Assembly: GCA_017466345.1 (NCBI GenBank)
Contig: JAFTUI010000004.1
Span: 62,001-126,000, forward strand
Length of the DNA: 64,000 bases
Reading direction: 5' to 3'
Source of the DNA: Tidjanibacter sp.
Lineage (GTDB): Bacteria; Bacteroidota; Bacteroidia; Bacteroidales; Rikenellaceae
The position numbers and the translations under genes are program-made. The notes under the pieces were generated by a model. That model saw only the letters and a list, made by a program, of their open reading frames with translations, was not told the origin of the DNA and did not search any database. Below, piece after piece: positions 24,306 through 34,426 of this stretch. Position 1 is the stretch's first letter, and every line of letters begins with the position of its first letter.

Positions 24306-25967
24306 ATGCTGCGAGAGAACTTAATTAGAATTTATGAGCAGAGTTTTCGCGACAATCGCGAACTCCCTGCCTTGACCGACTATTTCAAGAAAGAGACCTT
24401 TTCGTACTACGAGATGGCAAAGGAGATTGCAAAACTCCATATGCTCTTCGAGGAGTGCGGCATCCAAAAGGGCGACAAAATAGCCCTCATTGGTCGTAAC
24501 AACCCCCGATGGGTTATCACCTACGTTGCGACCATCACATACGGTGCAGTGATTGTCCCCATTTTGCAGGACTTCAACCCCAACGACATCAACCACATCA
24601 TCAACCACTCCGAGTCGAAACTCCTCTTCTTGGGCGATGCCTTTTGGGATGTTATTGAGGAGGACCGAGTGCCCGCCATTAAGGCTGTCTTCTCGCTTAC
24701 CGACTTCCGCTGTATCTTCGAGCGCGAGGGCGAGGATATTTCCACATTCCAGAAGAATATCGTCAAGCACTACCGCGCACGCTATCCTCGCGGCTTCTCT
24801 GCCGATGATATTAAATACCCCGAGGTGGGCAACGATGAGGTCTGCTTGCTGAGCTACACAAGTGGCTCTACGGGTTTCAGCAAGGGTGTAATGCTTACCA
24901 TAAACAACCTCACTGCTCAACTTGTCTACGTTCTGCCTAAGAAATACCACTTCCGTGGCTCGCGAGTATTGTGCTTCCTGCCTTTGGCTCACGCCTTTGG
25001 TGCGGCAATTGATATGCTCAGCTCGCTTGGTGCAGGTACGCACATCACCCTCTTGGGTAGAATACCCTCGCCCAAAATCCTCATTGAGGCTATGGCAGAG
25101 GTACGCCCCCACGTCATCTGCTCGGTGCCTATGATTATCGAGAAGGTGGTCAAAAAACAGATATTCCCCATTCTGGGTAGCGGTCTGATGAAAACCGCCC
25201 TCTCCATTCCTCTGATTGACAATGTGGTATATGCACAAATCCGCAAGAAACTTGTGGCAACCCTCGGTGGCGAATTCTACGAATTTATTGTGGGTGGTGC
25301 GGCACTCAACGCCGATGTTGAGGAGTTCCTCCACCGCATCAAATTCCCCATCACAGTGGGCTACGGTATGACCGAGTGCGGACCCCTCATCAGCCACCGA
25401 CTCTACACTGATGGTTACATACCAACCTCGGCAGGTAGGATTATTACCGAATTTTGCGAGTGCCGTGTGCTCTCGCCCGACCCCGCACACATCCCCGGCG
25501 AGATCCTCATTCGTGGCGAGCAGGTTATGAAGGGATACTACAAAAATCCCGAGGCTACGGCTCAGGCTATTGACGAGGAGGGCTGGCTCCATACAGGCGA
25601 TATGGGTACCATAGACGCCGACCACAACATCTTCCTCAGGGGTCGTAGCAAGACTATGATTCTTATGAGCGGAGGTCAGAACGTCTATCCCGAGGAGATT
25701 GAGGCTAAACTCAACAACCTTGCCTACGTTTTGGAGAGCCTTGTTGTTGAGCGTGACGGCAAACTTGTGGCACTTGTGGTGCCCGACTACGAGCAGTTGG
25801 ATGCTGCGGGCATCCCCCACTCGCAGTTGCAGGAACTTATGAACGAAACCCTCAAAGAACTCAACACTCTCGTTGCAAGTTACGAGAAGGTGGCGCAGAT
25901 TGAGTTGCGTCCCACCGAGTTCGAGAAGACGCCCAAGAAGTCTATCAAACGCTTCCTCTACCGATAG
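24306..25967 (+). CDS. long-chain fatty acid-CoA ligase (AMP-binding)
   Basis: 553 residues from the ATG at 24306 (MLRENLIRIYEQSF); an upstream in-frame start at 24231 adds an unlikely extension. ANL-superfamily motifs: LLSYTSGSTGFSKGVMLT (P-loop-like), GYGMTECGPLIS, GWLHTGDMGTIDADHNIFLRGR, and a C-terminal Lys in KTPKKSIKRFLY. Activates fatty acids to acyl-AMP and then acyl-CoA. No transmembrane segments. A palindromic 3'-end element begins a few bases after its stop. Exact chain-length preference cannot be told. Confidence 0.87.
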   Translation: MLRENLIRIYEQSFRDNRELPALTDYFKKETFSYYEMAKEIAKLHMLFEECGIQKGDKIALIGRNNPRWVITYVATITYGAVIVPILQDFNPNDINHIINHSESKLLFLGDAFWDVIEEDRVPAIKAVFSLTDFRCIFEREGEDISTFQKNIVKHYRARYPRGFSADDIKYPEVGNDEVCLLSYTSGSTGFSKGVMLTINNLTAQLVYVLPKKYHFRGSRVLCFLPLAHAFGAAIDMLSSLGAGTHITLLGRIPSPKILIEAMAEVRPHVICSVPMIIEKVVKKQIFPILGSGLMKTALSIPLIDNVVYAQIRKKLVATLGGEFYEFIVGGAALNADVEEFLHRIKFPITVGYGMTECGPLISHRLYTDGYIPTSAGRIITEFCECRVLSPDPAHIPGEILIRGEQVMKGYYKNPEATAQAIDEEGWLHTGDMGTIDADHNIFLRGRSKTMILMSGGQNVYPEEIEAKLNNLAYVLESLVVERDGKLVALVVPDYEQLDAAGIPHSQLQELMNETLKELNTLVASYEKVAQIELRPTEFEKTPKKSIKRFLYR

Positions 25968-25981
25968 CACATCTTGTTGGT

Positions 25982-26068
25982 GATTTTTGCACCAAACATC
26001 AAGTGGCGACCTTCCTCATTTGCGCTTAGCAAACTGCGGAGGTCGCCCTTTCGTTTGGCACAAAAATC
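25982..26068 (+). terminator. 3'-end palindromic element, copy 2 (after acyl-CoA ligase)
   Basis: Outer arms GATTTTTGCACCAAAC (25982-25997) and GTTTGGCACAAAAATC (26053-26068); inner stem GGCGACC (26005-26011) with GGTCGCC (26041-26047). The loop carries TTCCTCATTTGCG and GCAAACTGCGGA, shared with copy 3 and, with small changes, copies 1 and 6. Confidence 0.72.
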
Positions 26069-26155
26069 CCTCAACAATCTGCACTATCGGGGGGTGGTGG
26101 TAATTACAGGGGTAACAGGGATCGCAAGGATCGCAGGGGACCAATCTCCTATCAT

Positions 26156-26203
26156 CCTTGTAACCCTTGTAACCCTTGTGACCCTTGTAACCCTTGTAAC
26201 CCC
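26156..26203. repeat. 9-bp tandem repeat CCTTGTAAC x5
   Basis: Five units of CCTTGTAAC, one with a G, then a degenerate CCCTGCAA. A related run built on CCCTGTTAC lies at about 38765-38815. An upstream G-rich mirror (26108-26140) could base-pair weakly with it. Confidence 0.75.
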
Positions 26204-26205
26204 TG

Positions 26206-26239
26206 CAAAAAGCGGTTGCCCCAAAGGCGACCGCTTTTC
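26206..26239. terminator. terminator after TlpA-like gene
   Basis: AAAAGCGGT and ACCGCTTTT form the stem, extended by GCC/GGC, with A and T runs on either side. Lies against the stop codon of the minus-strand gene. Confidence 0.78.
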
Positions 26240-27145
26240 TCAATTTAATAGCCTTTCGATTACTTGGAGGAACTCCTCAATCGTGGGGTCTTTCATAAGC
26301 ACCCGTTTCTCCTCATCGAGCAAGTAGATGGTGGGGATTGCTTTTAGGTCGTATAGCCCTTTGTTGTTGATATTCTGCCCTTTATCATAGGCGACAATCC
26401 ACTCCTCGGGCATTTCGTGGAGTCGGCGGCGCCACTCCGTAAGGTCCTCATCTGGGTGGAGAGCCAGCACCTCCACCAACCCTCTTTGGTGGAGAATTTC
26501 GAGGTAGCCCGAGGCGACAATCTGCTCCTTCGTGCGGGTGCACTCGCTACACCCCGGGTTATAGAAGTAGATGACCACAAAAGGAGCCTCTATGTCGTGC
26601 AGACGCCCTTCGGAGCCATCGGGTAGTGTATAGGCGAAATCGGTGGCAATGGTGCCCTGTTGGTTGCGCCTCACGAGTTCCAAGAGGGAGCGATAACGCT
26701 CCTTTGAGGGCTCATCAAGAGGGCTCTCTTCGCCCACTGCGTGGCGCACAAACGCCTCCCACAGCAGGTCGTTGCGCATTTGCGATTCGGGGGCGTAGAG
26801 CACCACCTCTGCCATCTCCAAAAAGTACCAATAACCCTCCTCGCTCACCGCAGCCCTCCGCATCATATTCTCAATGGACTCGGAGGAGTGTTTGGGTGTG
26901 GTGGCATAGAGCGAGGAGATAAACTCCATAAACCCCCTTTTGTTCGTGTCGGGGGAGTATCTTTGTTGTGCGGCCGAGAAGTCGTAATTGTCCCACCAAT
27001 GGAGTGTGAGCCACTCCATAGCTGCCTCTTGGGTTGCGATGTAGTGGGGGATTTGGGGGTATGGGAAATCGCCCATAGGCTGTGCTTTCGCCCCCGTTGC
27101 GAGGAGCGTGACGAGCGCAAAGAGCGTGTAAAGTGACCTTTTCAT
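26240..27145 (-). CDS. thioredoxin-like periplasmic protein with DUF5106-like N-terminus
   Basis: About 301 residues with a signal peptide ([15 protein letters not shown]). The N-terminal half resembles DUF5106 ([30 protein letters not shown]). The C-terminal half is a TlpA/ResA-like thioredoxin fold with [14 protein letters not shown] (CxxC near 199-202) and cis-Pro in AIPTIYLLD. Likely a periplasmic thiol-disulfide oxidoreductase of the Bacteroidetes type; partner unknown. The first ATG of the MKRSLY start is preferred over the in-frame TTG two codons upstream. Monocistronic and divergent from sdhC. Confidence 0.75.
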   Translation of the reverse strand: MKRSLYTLFALVTLLATGAKAQPMGDFPYPQIPHYIATQEAAMEWLTLHWWDNYDFSAAQQRYSPDTNKRGFMEFISSLYATTPKHSSESIENMMRRAAVSEEGYWYFLEMAEVVLYAPESQMRNDLLWEAFVRHAVGEESPLDEPSKERYRSLLELVRRNQQGTIATDFAYTLPDGSEGRLHDIEAPFVVIYFYNPGCSECTRTKEQIVASGYLEILHQRGLVEVLALHPDEDLTEWRRRLHEMPEEWIVAYDKGQNINNKGLYDLKAIPTIYLLDEEKRVLMKDPTIEEFLQVIERLLN

Positions 27146-27210
27146 CGGCAAAATCGGCTTTTGGTTGTGACAAAGTTACCCAAATAATTGTGTTATTCAA
27201 AAAACAATGA

Positions 27211-27218
27211 TAACTTTG
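27211..27218 (+). promoter_or_regulatory. -7 promoter box TAACTTTG for the sdh operon
   Basis: Matches TAnnTTTG, with a TTG about 20 bases upstream; about 105 bases before the sdhC ATG. Confidence 0.6.
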
Positions 27219-27323
27219 CGGAATTAAAAGGGCGTCCCATCTACGATGGGAGAGCCTGAGGATGGGAGAAAAGCAACAAATCAAACAATAATAAACTTTT
27301 TTAATCACTTTAACCTAAAAATT

Positions 27324-28031
27324 ATGAGTGGAAGTATTTTTACCTCTTCAATCGGCAAGAAGATGTTTATGAGCATCTCTGGCTGTGTACTCGTTTTGTT
27401 CCTCACATTCCATATGTGTATGAACTTGGCACTCGTCTTTTCCGATGCAGCGTACAACGCTATTTGCGGATTTCTCGGTGCTAACTGGTACGCCGTTGCC
27501 GCAACCGCTTTGCTTGCATTGGTGATTGTTCTTCACATTGCATTGGCAATCGTTCTCACCATCCAGAACCGTAAGGCTCGTGGTACCATCCGCTATCGCG
27601 TAACCGAGCGCGAGCAGGGCGTAGAGTGGTCCTCGAAGAATATGCTCGTTCTGGGCTTTGTGGTAATCATTGGTTTGGTATTGCACTTGGTACACTTCTG
27701 GTACAAGATGATGTTCGCAGAGTTGCAGGGCGCACACGAGGTTGCTCTCGGCGTAGCAATGGTGACTCCCACCGATGGCGCAGCAATCGTTCGCTACTAC
27801 TTCGCACAGTTGCCCTACCTTCTCCTCTACCTCGTATGGTTCGGTGGTATCTGGATGCACCTCACTCACGGCGTATGGAGTATGATGCACTCGCTCGGTT
27901 TGAACAGCAAAGTGTGGTTCAAACGTATGAAATGCATCTCGTGGATTGTTTCGACCGTTATCATTGGCGGCTTTGCTCTCTGCGCTATCGTTATTTATTT
28001 GCAGGAGAACTTCGGTATCCTCTGCTTCTAA
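27324..28031 (+). CDS. sdhC: succinate dehydrogenase/fumarate reductase cytochrome b558 subunit
   Basis: 235 residues from the ATG at 27324 (MSGSIFTSSIGKKMFM); the frame is open further upstream but that part is a leader. Five membrane helices with histidines for two hemes (LFLTFHMCMNL, VIVLHIALAI, VLHLVHFWYK, WMHLTHGVWSMMHSLG). The single-polypeptide b558 anchor passes electrons between menaquinone and the Fe-S subunit. It heads an sdhC-sdhA-sdhB operon with short gaps of 27 and 58 bases. Confidence 0.92.
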   Translation: MSGSIFTSSIGKKMFMSISGCVLVLFLTFHMCMNLALVFSDAAYNAICGFLGANWYAVAATALLALVIVLHIALAIVLTIQNRKARGTIRYRVTEREQGVEWSSKNMLVLGFVVIIGLVLHLVHFWYKMMFAELQGAHEVALGVAMVTPTDGAAIVRYYFAQLPYLLLYLVWFGGIWMHLTHGVWSMMHSLGLNSKVWFKRMKCISWIVSTVIIGGFALCAIVIYLQENFGILCF

Positions 28032-28058
28032 TCCTAAACCACTAAAACTTTACGCTTT

Positions 28059-30005
28059 ATGATTAAACTCGATTCCAAAATCCCCGCAGGTCCTATTGAG
28101 GGCAAGTGGACAAAACATAAAGGAGACATCAAAGTTGTTAGCCCCGCTAACAAACGCAAATTGGACGTTATCGTTATCGGTACCGGTCTGGGTGGTGGCG
28201 CAGCAGCTGCTTCGCTCGGCGAACTTGGCTACAACGTAAAGGTGTTCTGCATCAGCGACTCGCCCCGTAGGGCTCACTCTATCGCTGCTCAGGGCGGTAT
28301 CAACGCTGCTAAGAACTACCAGAACGACAACGACTCGGTTTACCGCCTCTTCTACGATACCATCAAGGGTGGCGACTACCGTGCAAGGGAGGCTAACGTC
28401 TACCGCTTGGCAGAGGTGTCGAACCTTATTATCGACCAGTGCGTGGCTCAGGGCGTACCTTTCGCTCGCGAGTATGGTGGTCTTTTGGCTAACCGTTCGT
28501 TCGGTGGCGCACAGGTATCGCGAACCTTCTACGCTCGTGGTCAGACCGGTCAGCAGCTCTTGCTCGGTGCTTACGCTGCTCTGAACCGCCAGATTGCAGC
28601 CAAGACCGTTAAGAGCTACCCCCGCCACGAGATTCTCGACATCGTTCTGATTGACGGCAAGGCAAGGGGTGTTATTGCTCGTAACCTTGTGACCGGCGAG
28701 TTGGAGCGTCACGGTGCTCACGCAGTTGTTATGGCGACCGGTGGCTACGGTAACGTATTCTTCCTCTCGACCAACGCAATGAACTCCAACGGCTCGGTGG
28801 CTTGGCAGGCTTATAAGAAAGGTGCAGCATTTGCTAACCCCTGCTTCACTCAGATCCACCCCACCTGTATCCCCGTACACGGCACTCAGCAGAGCAAACT
28901 TACCCTTATGAGTGAGTCGCTCCGTAACGATGGTCGTATCTGGGTTCCCAAGAACCTCACCGATGTAAAGGCTCTCCGCGCAGGTATCAAACAGCCTTCG
29001 GATATCGCCGAGGAGGATAGGGACTACTACTTGGAGCGCCGCTATCCCGCATTCGGTAACCTCGTACCTCGTGACGTGGCTTCGCGTGCCGCTAAGGAGC
29101 GTTGCGATGCAGGCTACGGTGTGAACGAGACCGGTTTGGCAGTATATCTCGACTTCAAGACCGCTATCGACCGCCTCGGTATCGACAAGATTCGTGAGCG
29201 TTATGGCAACCTCTTCCAGATGTACGAGAAGATTACCGCCGTTAACCCCTACGAGCAGCCTATGCAGATCTACCCCGCAGTTCACTACACAATGGGTGGT
29301 ACTTGGGTAGACTACAACCTTATGACCACCATCCCCGGTCTCTATTCGATTGGCGAGGCTAACTTCTCGGACCACGGTGCCAACCGTCTGGGAGCTTCGG
29401 CTCTTATGCAGGGTTTGGCTGACGGCTACTTCGTGCTGCCCTACACCATCGGTGACTACCTCTCGCACGAGATTCAGTCGCCTAAGGTAGATACCAACGA
29501 CCCCGCATTCGAGGAGGCAGAGAACGCCATCCGTGCTAAAATCGAGAAACTCTACGCAATCAAGGGTACTCAGACTCCCGATGAGTTGCACAAGAAACTC
29601 GGTTGTGGCATTATGTGGGAGAAGGTAGGTATGGCTCGTACCAAAGAGTCTTTGGAGCAGGCTATCGTTGAGATTCAGGCTCTGAGGAAAGAGTTTTGGA
29701 GCGACCTAAAACTTATGGGTAAGCCCGATGAGTTCAACCAGGAGTTGGAGAAGGCTCTCCGCTTGGCAGACTTCCTCGAACTTGGCGAACTTATGGCTCG
29801 TGACGCACTGAACCGTAATGAGAGTTGCGGTGGTCACTTCCGCGAGGAGTTCCAGACTCCCGAGGGCGAGGCTCTGCGCGATGACGAGAACTATGCTTAT
29901 GTTGCAGTTTGGGAGTACCAGGGCGAGGACAAAGAGCCCGTGCTCTACAAGGAGCCTCTCACCTTCGAGACCATCCACTTGCAGCAGCGTAACTACAAAG
30001 ACTAA
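28059..30005 (+). CDS. sdhA: succinate dehydrogenase/fumarate reductase flavoprotein subunit
   Basis: 648 residues. FAD-binding [20 protein letters not shown]; covalent-flavin His region [13 protein letters not shown]; substrate-binding [12 protein letters not shown] and [14 protein letters not shown]-terminal FAD contact [16 protein letters not shown]. Interconverts succinate and fumarate at the cytoplasmic face of the membrane. In anaerobic Bacteroidales this complex mainly reduces fumarate and feeds succinate to the methylmalonyl-CoA mutase pathway encoded at 34427-38423. Confidence 0.94.
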   Translation: MIKLDSKIPAGPIEGKWTKHKGDIKVVSPANKRKLDVIVIGTGLGGGAAAASLGELGYNVKVFCISDSPRRAHSIAAQGGINAAKNYQNDNDSVYRLFYDTIKGGDYRAREANVYRLAEVSNLIIDQCVAQGVPFAREYGGLLANRSFGGAQVSRTFYARGQTGQQLLLGAYAALNRQIAAKTVKSYPRHEILDIVLIDGKARGVIARNLVTGELERHGAHAVVMATGGYGNVFFLSTNAMNSNGSVAWQAYKKGAAFANPCFTQIHPTCIPVHGTQQSKLTLMSESLRNDGRIWVPKNLTDVKALRAGIKQPSDIAEEDRDYYLERRYPAFGNLVPRDVASRAAKERCDAGYGVNETGLAVYLDFKTAIDRLGIDKIRERYGNLFQMYEKITAVNPYEQPMQIYPAVHYTMGGTWVDYNLMTTIPGLYSIGEANFSDHGANRLGASALMQGLADGYFVLPYTIGDYLSHEIQSPKVDTNDPAFEEAENAIRAKIEKLYAIKGTQTPDELHKKLGCGIMWEKVGMARTKESLEQAIVEIQALRKEFWSDLKLMGKPDEFNQELEKALRLADFLELGELMARDALNRNESCGGHFREEFQTPEGEALRDDENYAYVAVWEYQGEDKEPVLYKEPLTFETIHLQQRNYKD

Positions 30006-30063
30006 CTTTTACGGTCGAACAGCTTACTCAAACTATTAACAAGGTAAAAACAAAACATTAGAT

Positions 30064-30807
30064 ATGAATTTAACACTTGAAATCTGGCGTCAGCCTAACG
30101 CCAAAGCAGAGGGCAAATTCGAGACTTATGTGGTTAAAGATGTCTCGACTGAGAGTTCGTTCTTGGAGATGCTCGACATTCTCAACAACCAGCTCATCCA
30201 CGAGGGTAAAGAGCCCGTAGCATTCGACCACGACTGCCGCGAGGGTATCTGCGGTGCTTGCTCGTTGCGTATCAACGGTCACGCTCACGGTCCCGAGAGC
30301 GAGGTTACCACTTGCCAATTGCATATGCGTAACTTCAAAGATGGCGACAAAATCGTTATCGAGCCCTGGCGTAGCCGCGCATTCCCCGTTATCAAAGACC
30401 TCGTTGTTGACCGCACAGCATACGAGACCATCCTCCAAGCAGGTGGTTTTGTGTCGGTAAACACCGGCGGTGTACCCGATGCAAACGCTATTCCTATCGC
30501 TAAGGACGATGCAGAGGAGAGTATGGATGCTGCCGCTTGTATCGGTTGCGGTGCTTGCGCTGCAACTTGTAAGAATGGCTCGGCAATGTTGTTTGTTGCT
30601 GCTCGTGTTTCGTCACTCGCAAAACTGCCTCAGGGTCAGGTAGAGGGCGCACGCAGGGCAAAAGCAATGGTTGCTAAGATGGACGAGCTCGGCTTCGGTA
30701 ACTGTACCAACACCGGTGCTTGCCAGGCAGAGTGCCCCAAAGGCATTACCATCAACCACATCGCTCGCCTCAACCGCGAGTATCTGAAAGCTAAATTCCG
30801 TAGCTAA
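30064..30807 (+). CDS. sdhB: succinate dehydrogenase/fumarate reductase iron-sulfur subunit
   Basis: 247 residues. [2Fe-2S] ligands in [14 protein letters not shown] and TCQLHM; [4Fe-4S] in [14 protein letters not shown]; [3Fe-4S] in [15 protein letters not shown]. Carries electrons between flavin and the cytochrome b subunit. Last gene of the sdh operon; a hairpin lies 22 bases behind it. Confidence 0.94.
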   Translation: MNLTLEIWRQPNAKAEGKFETYVVKDVSTESSFLEMLDILNNQLIHEGKEPVAFDHDCREGICGACSLRINGHAHGPESEVTTCQLHMRNFKDGDKIVIEPWRSRAFPVIKDLVVDRTAYETILQAGGFVSVNTGGVPDANAIPIAKDDAEESMDAAACIGCGACAATCKNGSAMLFVAARVSSLAKLPQGQVEGARRAKAMVAKMDELGFGNCTNTGACQAECPKGITINHIARLNREYLKAKFRS

Positions 30808-30829
30808 AAGCGACAAAACAAAGTTGTGG

Positions 30830-30851
30830 GGAGGGTGCTGTTGCGCCCTCC
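30830..30851 (+). terminator. hairpin between sdhB and eno
   Basis: GGAGGGTGC pairs with GCGCCCTCC (one G-U) around a 4-base loop. No T-run follows, so it may be a weak terminator or an mRNA-stabilising hairpin. Confidence 0.45.
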
Positions 30852-30897
30852 TTGCGACAAAGCTATAACAAGTTAGGTTAATTAATTATTCACTTAA

Positions 30898-32196
<1,299 letters not shown>

Positions 32197-32199
<3 letters not shown>

Positions 32200-32323
32200 A
32201 AAACGCATATAACGCGCGTCTGCTGCGTTATACTTCGATAAGCGGCTTCCTCATTTGCGCTAAGCAAACTGCGGAGCCGCTTTCTCGTATGCCTTGCATC
32301 CATCACGTTATCTGCGTTTTTTT
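32197..32323 (+). terminator. 3'-end palindromic element, copy 3 (after eno)
   Basis: Outer arms AAAAACGCATATAACG (from the stop) and CGTTATCTGCGTTTTTT (32306-); inner stem AAGCGGCT (32240-32247) with AGCCGCTT (32275-32282). Blocks CGCGTCTGCTGCGTTATAC, TTCGATAAGCGG and TCTCGTATGCCTTGCATCCA recur nearly unchanged, inverted, in copy 6 behind frr. Confidence 0.8.
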
Positions 32324-32384
32324 GGTCGGGAGAAATCTCAGCACAGAGGAGGCGTTCCGCCTCCTTAGATTTTTTTGCGCTTGC

Positions 32385-32520
32385 GGTATTCGGCAGGGGT
32401 TTTCTTGTGCGCCCAAAACCGCTCCTTCTTTGGGCACAAAATTTTCTCCGTTATCTGTGTTTTTTTGTCTAAGGCTTATAGGGCTTATATGCCCTATAAG
32501 GCTTATATGCCTTAGGACTA
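32385..32520. repeat. remnants of the palindromic element and CCTATAAGG units
   Basis: GGCAGGGGTTTTCTTGTGCG (32393-32412) matches the right half of copy 1 but lacks its left half. 32467-32520 holds AAGGCTTATAGGGCTTATAT and CCTATAAGG units like those at 11858 and 38590. No gene is visible in 32200-32666. Confidence 0.6.
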
Positions 32521-32549
32521 TTGGCACCAAAGGCAGGTATTTCATCCGA

Positions 32550-32675
32550 GAAGAGTAGTAAATAAGCGAGCGGATTTTAGGCGCACAAGAAAACGACCTC
32601 CGCGCATAGTTGCCTATGTAAGGAGGTCGTTTATCGCAGTGCAACGCCAAAGGCGCCGCTTATTTGCTACTCTTC
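32550..32675 (-). terminator. 3'-end palindromic element, copy 4 (after rpsU)
   Basis: GAAGAGTAGTAAATAAGCG (32550-32568) mirrors CGCTTATTTGCTACTCTTC (32657-32675) with one mismatch; the right arm includes the last rpsU codons and stop. Inner stem AAACGACCTCC (32591-32601) with GGAGGTCGTTT (32622-32632). On the minus strand the flanks read GGCGTTGCACTGCGATAAA and CTTGTGCGCCTAAAATCCGC, as in copy 1. Confidence 0.78.
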
Positions 32676-32861
32676 GTCTTGGCGGTGCAGCTGCTCTACA
32701 TAAACAGCGTGCTGCATCTTCTCGCGTTTTGCCCAGCTGGGTTTGATGAAGTACTGACGTGCGCGGAGCTCTTTGAGGACGCCGGTGCGCTCGTATTTAC
32801 GTTTGAATTTTTTAAGAGCGCGCTCAATGTTCTCGCCCTCTTTTACAGGCATAATAATCAT
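32667..32861 (-). CDS. rpsU: 30S ribosomal protein S21
   Basis: 64 residues: PVKEGENIERALKKFKRKYE is the S21 signature and the C-terminal half is basic with QYFIKPSWAKR. The MII- start matches Bacteroidetes homologues. In this phylum S21 sits near the 16S 3' end and takes part in start-site choice. Its final codons form one arm of a palindromic 3' element. Confidence 0.92.
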   Translation of the reverse strand: MIIMPVKEGENIERALKKFKRKYERTGVLKELRARQYFIKPSWAKREKMQHAVYVEQLHRQDEE

Positions 32862-32987
32862 AGTTGTATTCTTTTTTTAGTTTTTAATAATTCGTTGTTT
32901 GTCAGGCTCTTTGGTGCGCCTTAGGACTCTCCTTTGCGCTCCTCCCTTGCCTGTGGGGTTGTGGTGTTGTTTTACTCTGAAATACTC

Positions 32988-34277
32988 CTATTCGATAGAG
33001 GTAAACTGGAAGTATGGGGCGAGTCTTTCTCTCTCGTCCTCGGTGAATATGTCGTCATTCATAAACTCTTCCAGCCCTTTCCAGCCTCCTTTCGTTTTCT
33101 GTCGTTTGAGTATTTTCCTTAACCTCGGGGTTGTTATGTACGGATGCTCCGCCAACTCCTTTGGGGGTGCAAAGTTAATATCAATTTTTCTAATTTTGCA
33201 ACTATCGCACCAAAATTCTTCTTTGAAGAGGTCGTAATTCTCTTTTGTAACCACTTTCAGGTCGAGAAGTTGGGATACTCGGAAGTAGCCACCGAGCCTC
33301 TGGCGGTAGAGCAGAATATCCTCGGCAGTGCGGGGTCCCACGCCCCTGACACCTACCAATGTGAGCGAGTCGGCACTGTTGAGGTCGATGCGCACTTTGG
33401 GGATGGGCGAGAGGGTGAGATACTCTTTCGTTTCTGCCCAAATGAGGGAGTCTATGAGGTAACAATCGCGCCATTCGAGGTCGCTACGAAAACCGCCTCG
33501 GCGTGTGCGGTACTCCACCAGAGCCTGCGCCTGACGTGCCGAAAAACAGCCCAACTCGTAGAACCCTTCGGCTGTGAGAGTGTTGGGGTCGAATGGGACT
33601 TTTTTGAATATGCGAGAACGGAAAGTGGTGTTTGGTAACTCGGTCTTACTCAGCGTTATGTATGGCTTCATTTGGGCAAAGAGTGCACTATCTATGAGAT
33701 AGCAGTCGGCAAACTCCAAGAGCGAACGAAAACCTCCGTTACGGTCGCGATACTCCACCAAAGCCTCTGCCTGACGAGCCGTAAAACACCCCAACTCATA
33801 GAACCCCTCGGCGGTGAGCGTGTTGGGGTCGAAAGGGATGTTGCGGAAGGCTCGCTTGGGGGCTGAGGAGGTGGTACCCGATGGGTATGTTTTGGGCTTT
33901 ATGCGATACTCCTTGCCGATGCGGATGTGGGGCTTCAAGAGGGCGTAGAGCGAGTCGCTTATGCCATAGACTATCGCCACATCTTCGGGTATGGCGTAGG
34001 TGCGCCCGCCCTCGCGAAACTTCACTATGCCGCGAGCCACAAATTTTTCTATGCCCATCTGGCGCAACTCCTCATAAGTGACGGTGTTTGGGTCAAAGGG
34101 CACAAGGCGTAGGGTGTCTGCTTGGGGTGCCACCGTTGCCTCTTTGGGGTTGATTTTGGAGGCGGTGGAAGGGTTGGGCGAAGTGAGTGCTCCGACCAAA
34201 ATCCACGCTCCGACAACCACTATCGGAAGCAACAAAGCTATGCCTCTAATCTCCTGTTTTGTGAACAAATGCGCCAT
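32988..34277 (-). CDS. membrane-anchored protein with five helix-hairpin-helix (ComEA-like) modules
   Basis: 429 residues. One membrane helix near the N-terminus (GIALLLPIVVVGAWILVGAL). Five tandem modules follow, each starting FDPN, IDLN or IDIN: FDPNTVTYEELRQMG, FDPNTLTAEGFYELGCFTAR, FDPNTLTAEGFYELGCFSAR, IDLNSADSLTLVGVRGVGPR and IDINFAPPKELAEHPYITTP. Modules 2 and 3 are near duplicates, also at DNA level (about 33530-33600 and 33770-33840). ComEA-type HhH modules bind DNA backbone; here a periplasm-facing DNA-binding or uptake role is possible but unproven. 126 bases upstream of rpsU on the same strand. Confidence 0.75.
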   Translation of the reverse strand: MAHLFTKQEIRGIALLLPIVVVGAWILVGALTSPNPSTASKINPKEATVAPQADTLRLVPFDPNTVTYEELRQMGIEKFVARGIVKFREGGRTYAIPEDVAIVYGISDSLYALLKPHIRIGKEYRIKPKTYPSGTTSSAPKRAFRNIPFDPNTLTAEGFYELGCFTARQAEALVEYRDRNGGFRSLLEFADCYLIDSALFAQMKPYITLSKTELPNTTFRSRIFKKVPFDPNTLTAEGFYELGCFSARQAQALVEYRTRRGGFRSDLEWRDCYLIDSLIWAETKEYLTLSPIPKVRIDLNSADSLTLVGVRGVGPRTAEDILLYRQRLGGYFRVSQLLDLKVVTKENYDLFKEEFWCDSCKIRKIDINFAPPKELAEHPYITTPRLRKILKRQKTKGGWKGLEEFMNDDIFTEDERERLAPYFQFTSIE

Positions 34278-34347
34278 ATAGAACCGTTAAAGTAGGGCAA
34301 AAATAAAAAACATTCTCTGAAAATGGGCTTTTCTTATTTATAAATTG

Positions 34348-34355
34348 TATATTTG
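34348..34355 (+). promoter_or_regulatory. -7 promoter box TATATTTG for mutAB
   Basis: Matches TAnnTTTG, 71 bases before the mutA ATG. Confidence 0.6.
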
Positions 34356-34426
34356 CACGCCCGTATGTGGTAAATAGCGATACTAAGACAATCAACTAAC
34401 TATAAACTCACATCATTAAAAAAGTT

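Noticed and set aside
24321-25970. 549-codon frame opposite the acyl-CoA ligase
   Set aside because: Shadow; the plus-strand product has intact ANL motifs.
26156-26203. Tandem 9-mers considered as plasmid iterons or a CRISPR
   Set aside because: Too short, no replication initiator or cas gene nearby.
28050-29591. 513-codon frame opposite sdhA
   Set aside because: Shadow of sdhA, which has all flavoprotein motifs.
30830-30851. Riboswitch ahead of eno
   Set aside because: Only a single hairpin without conserved riboswitch core; kept as a possible terminator.
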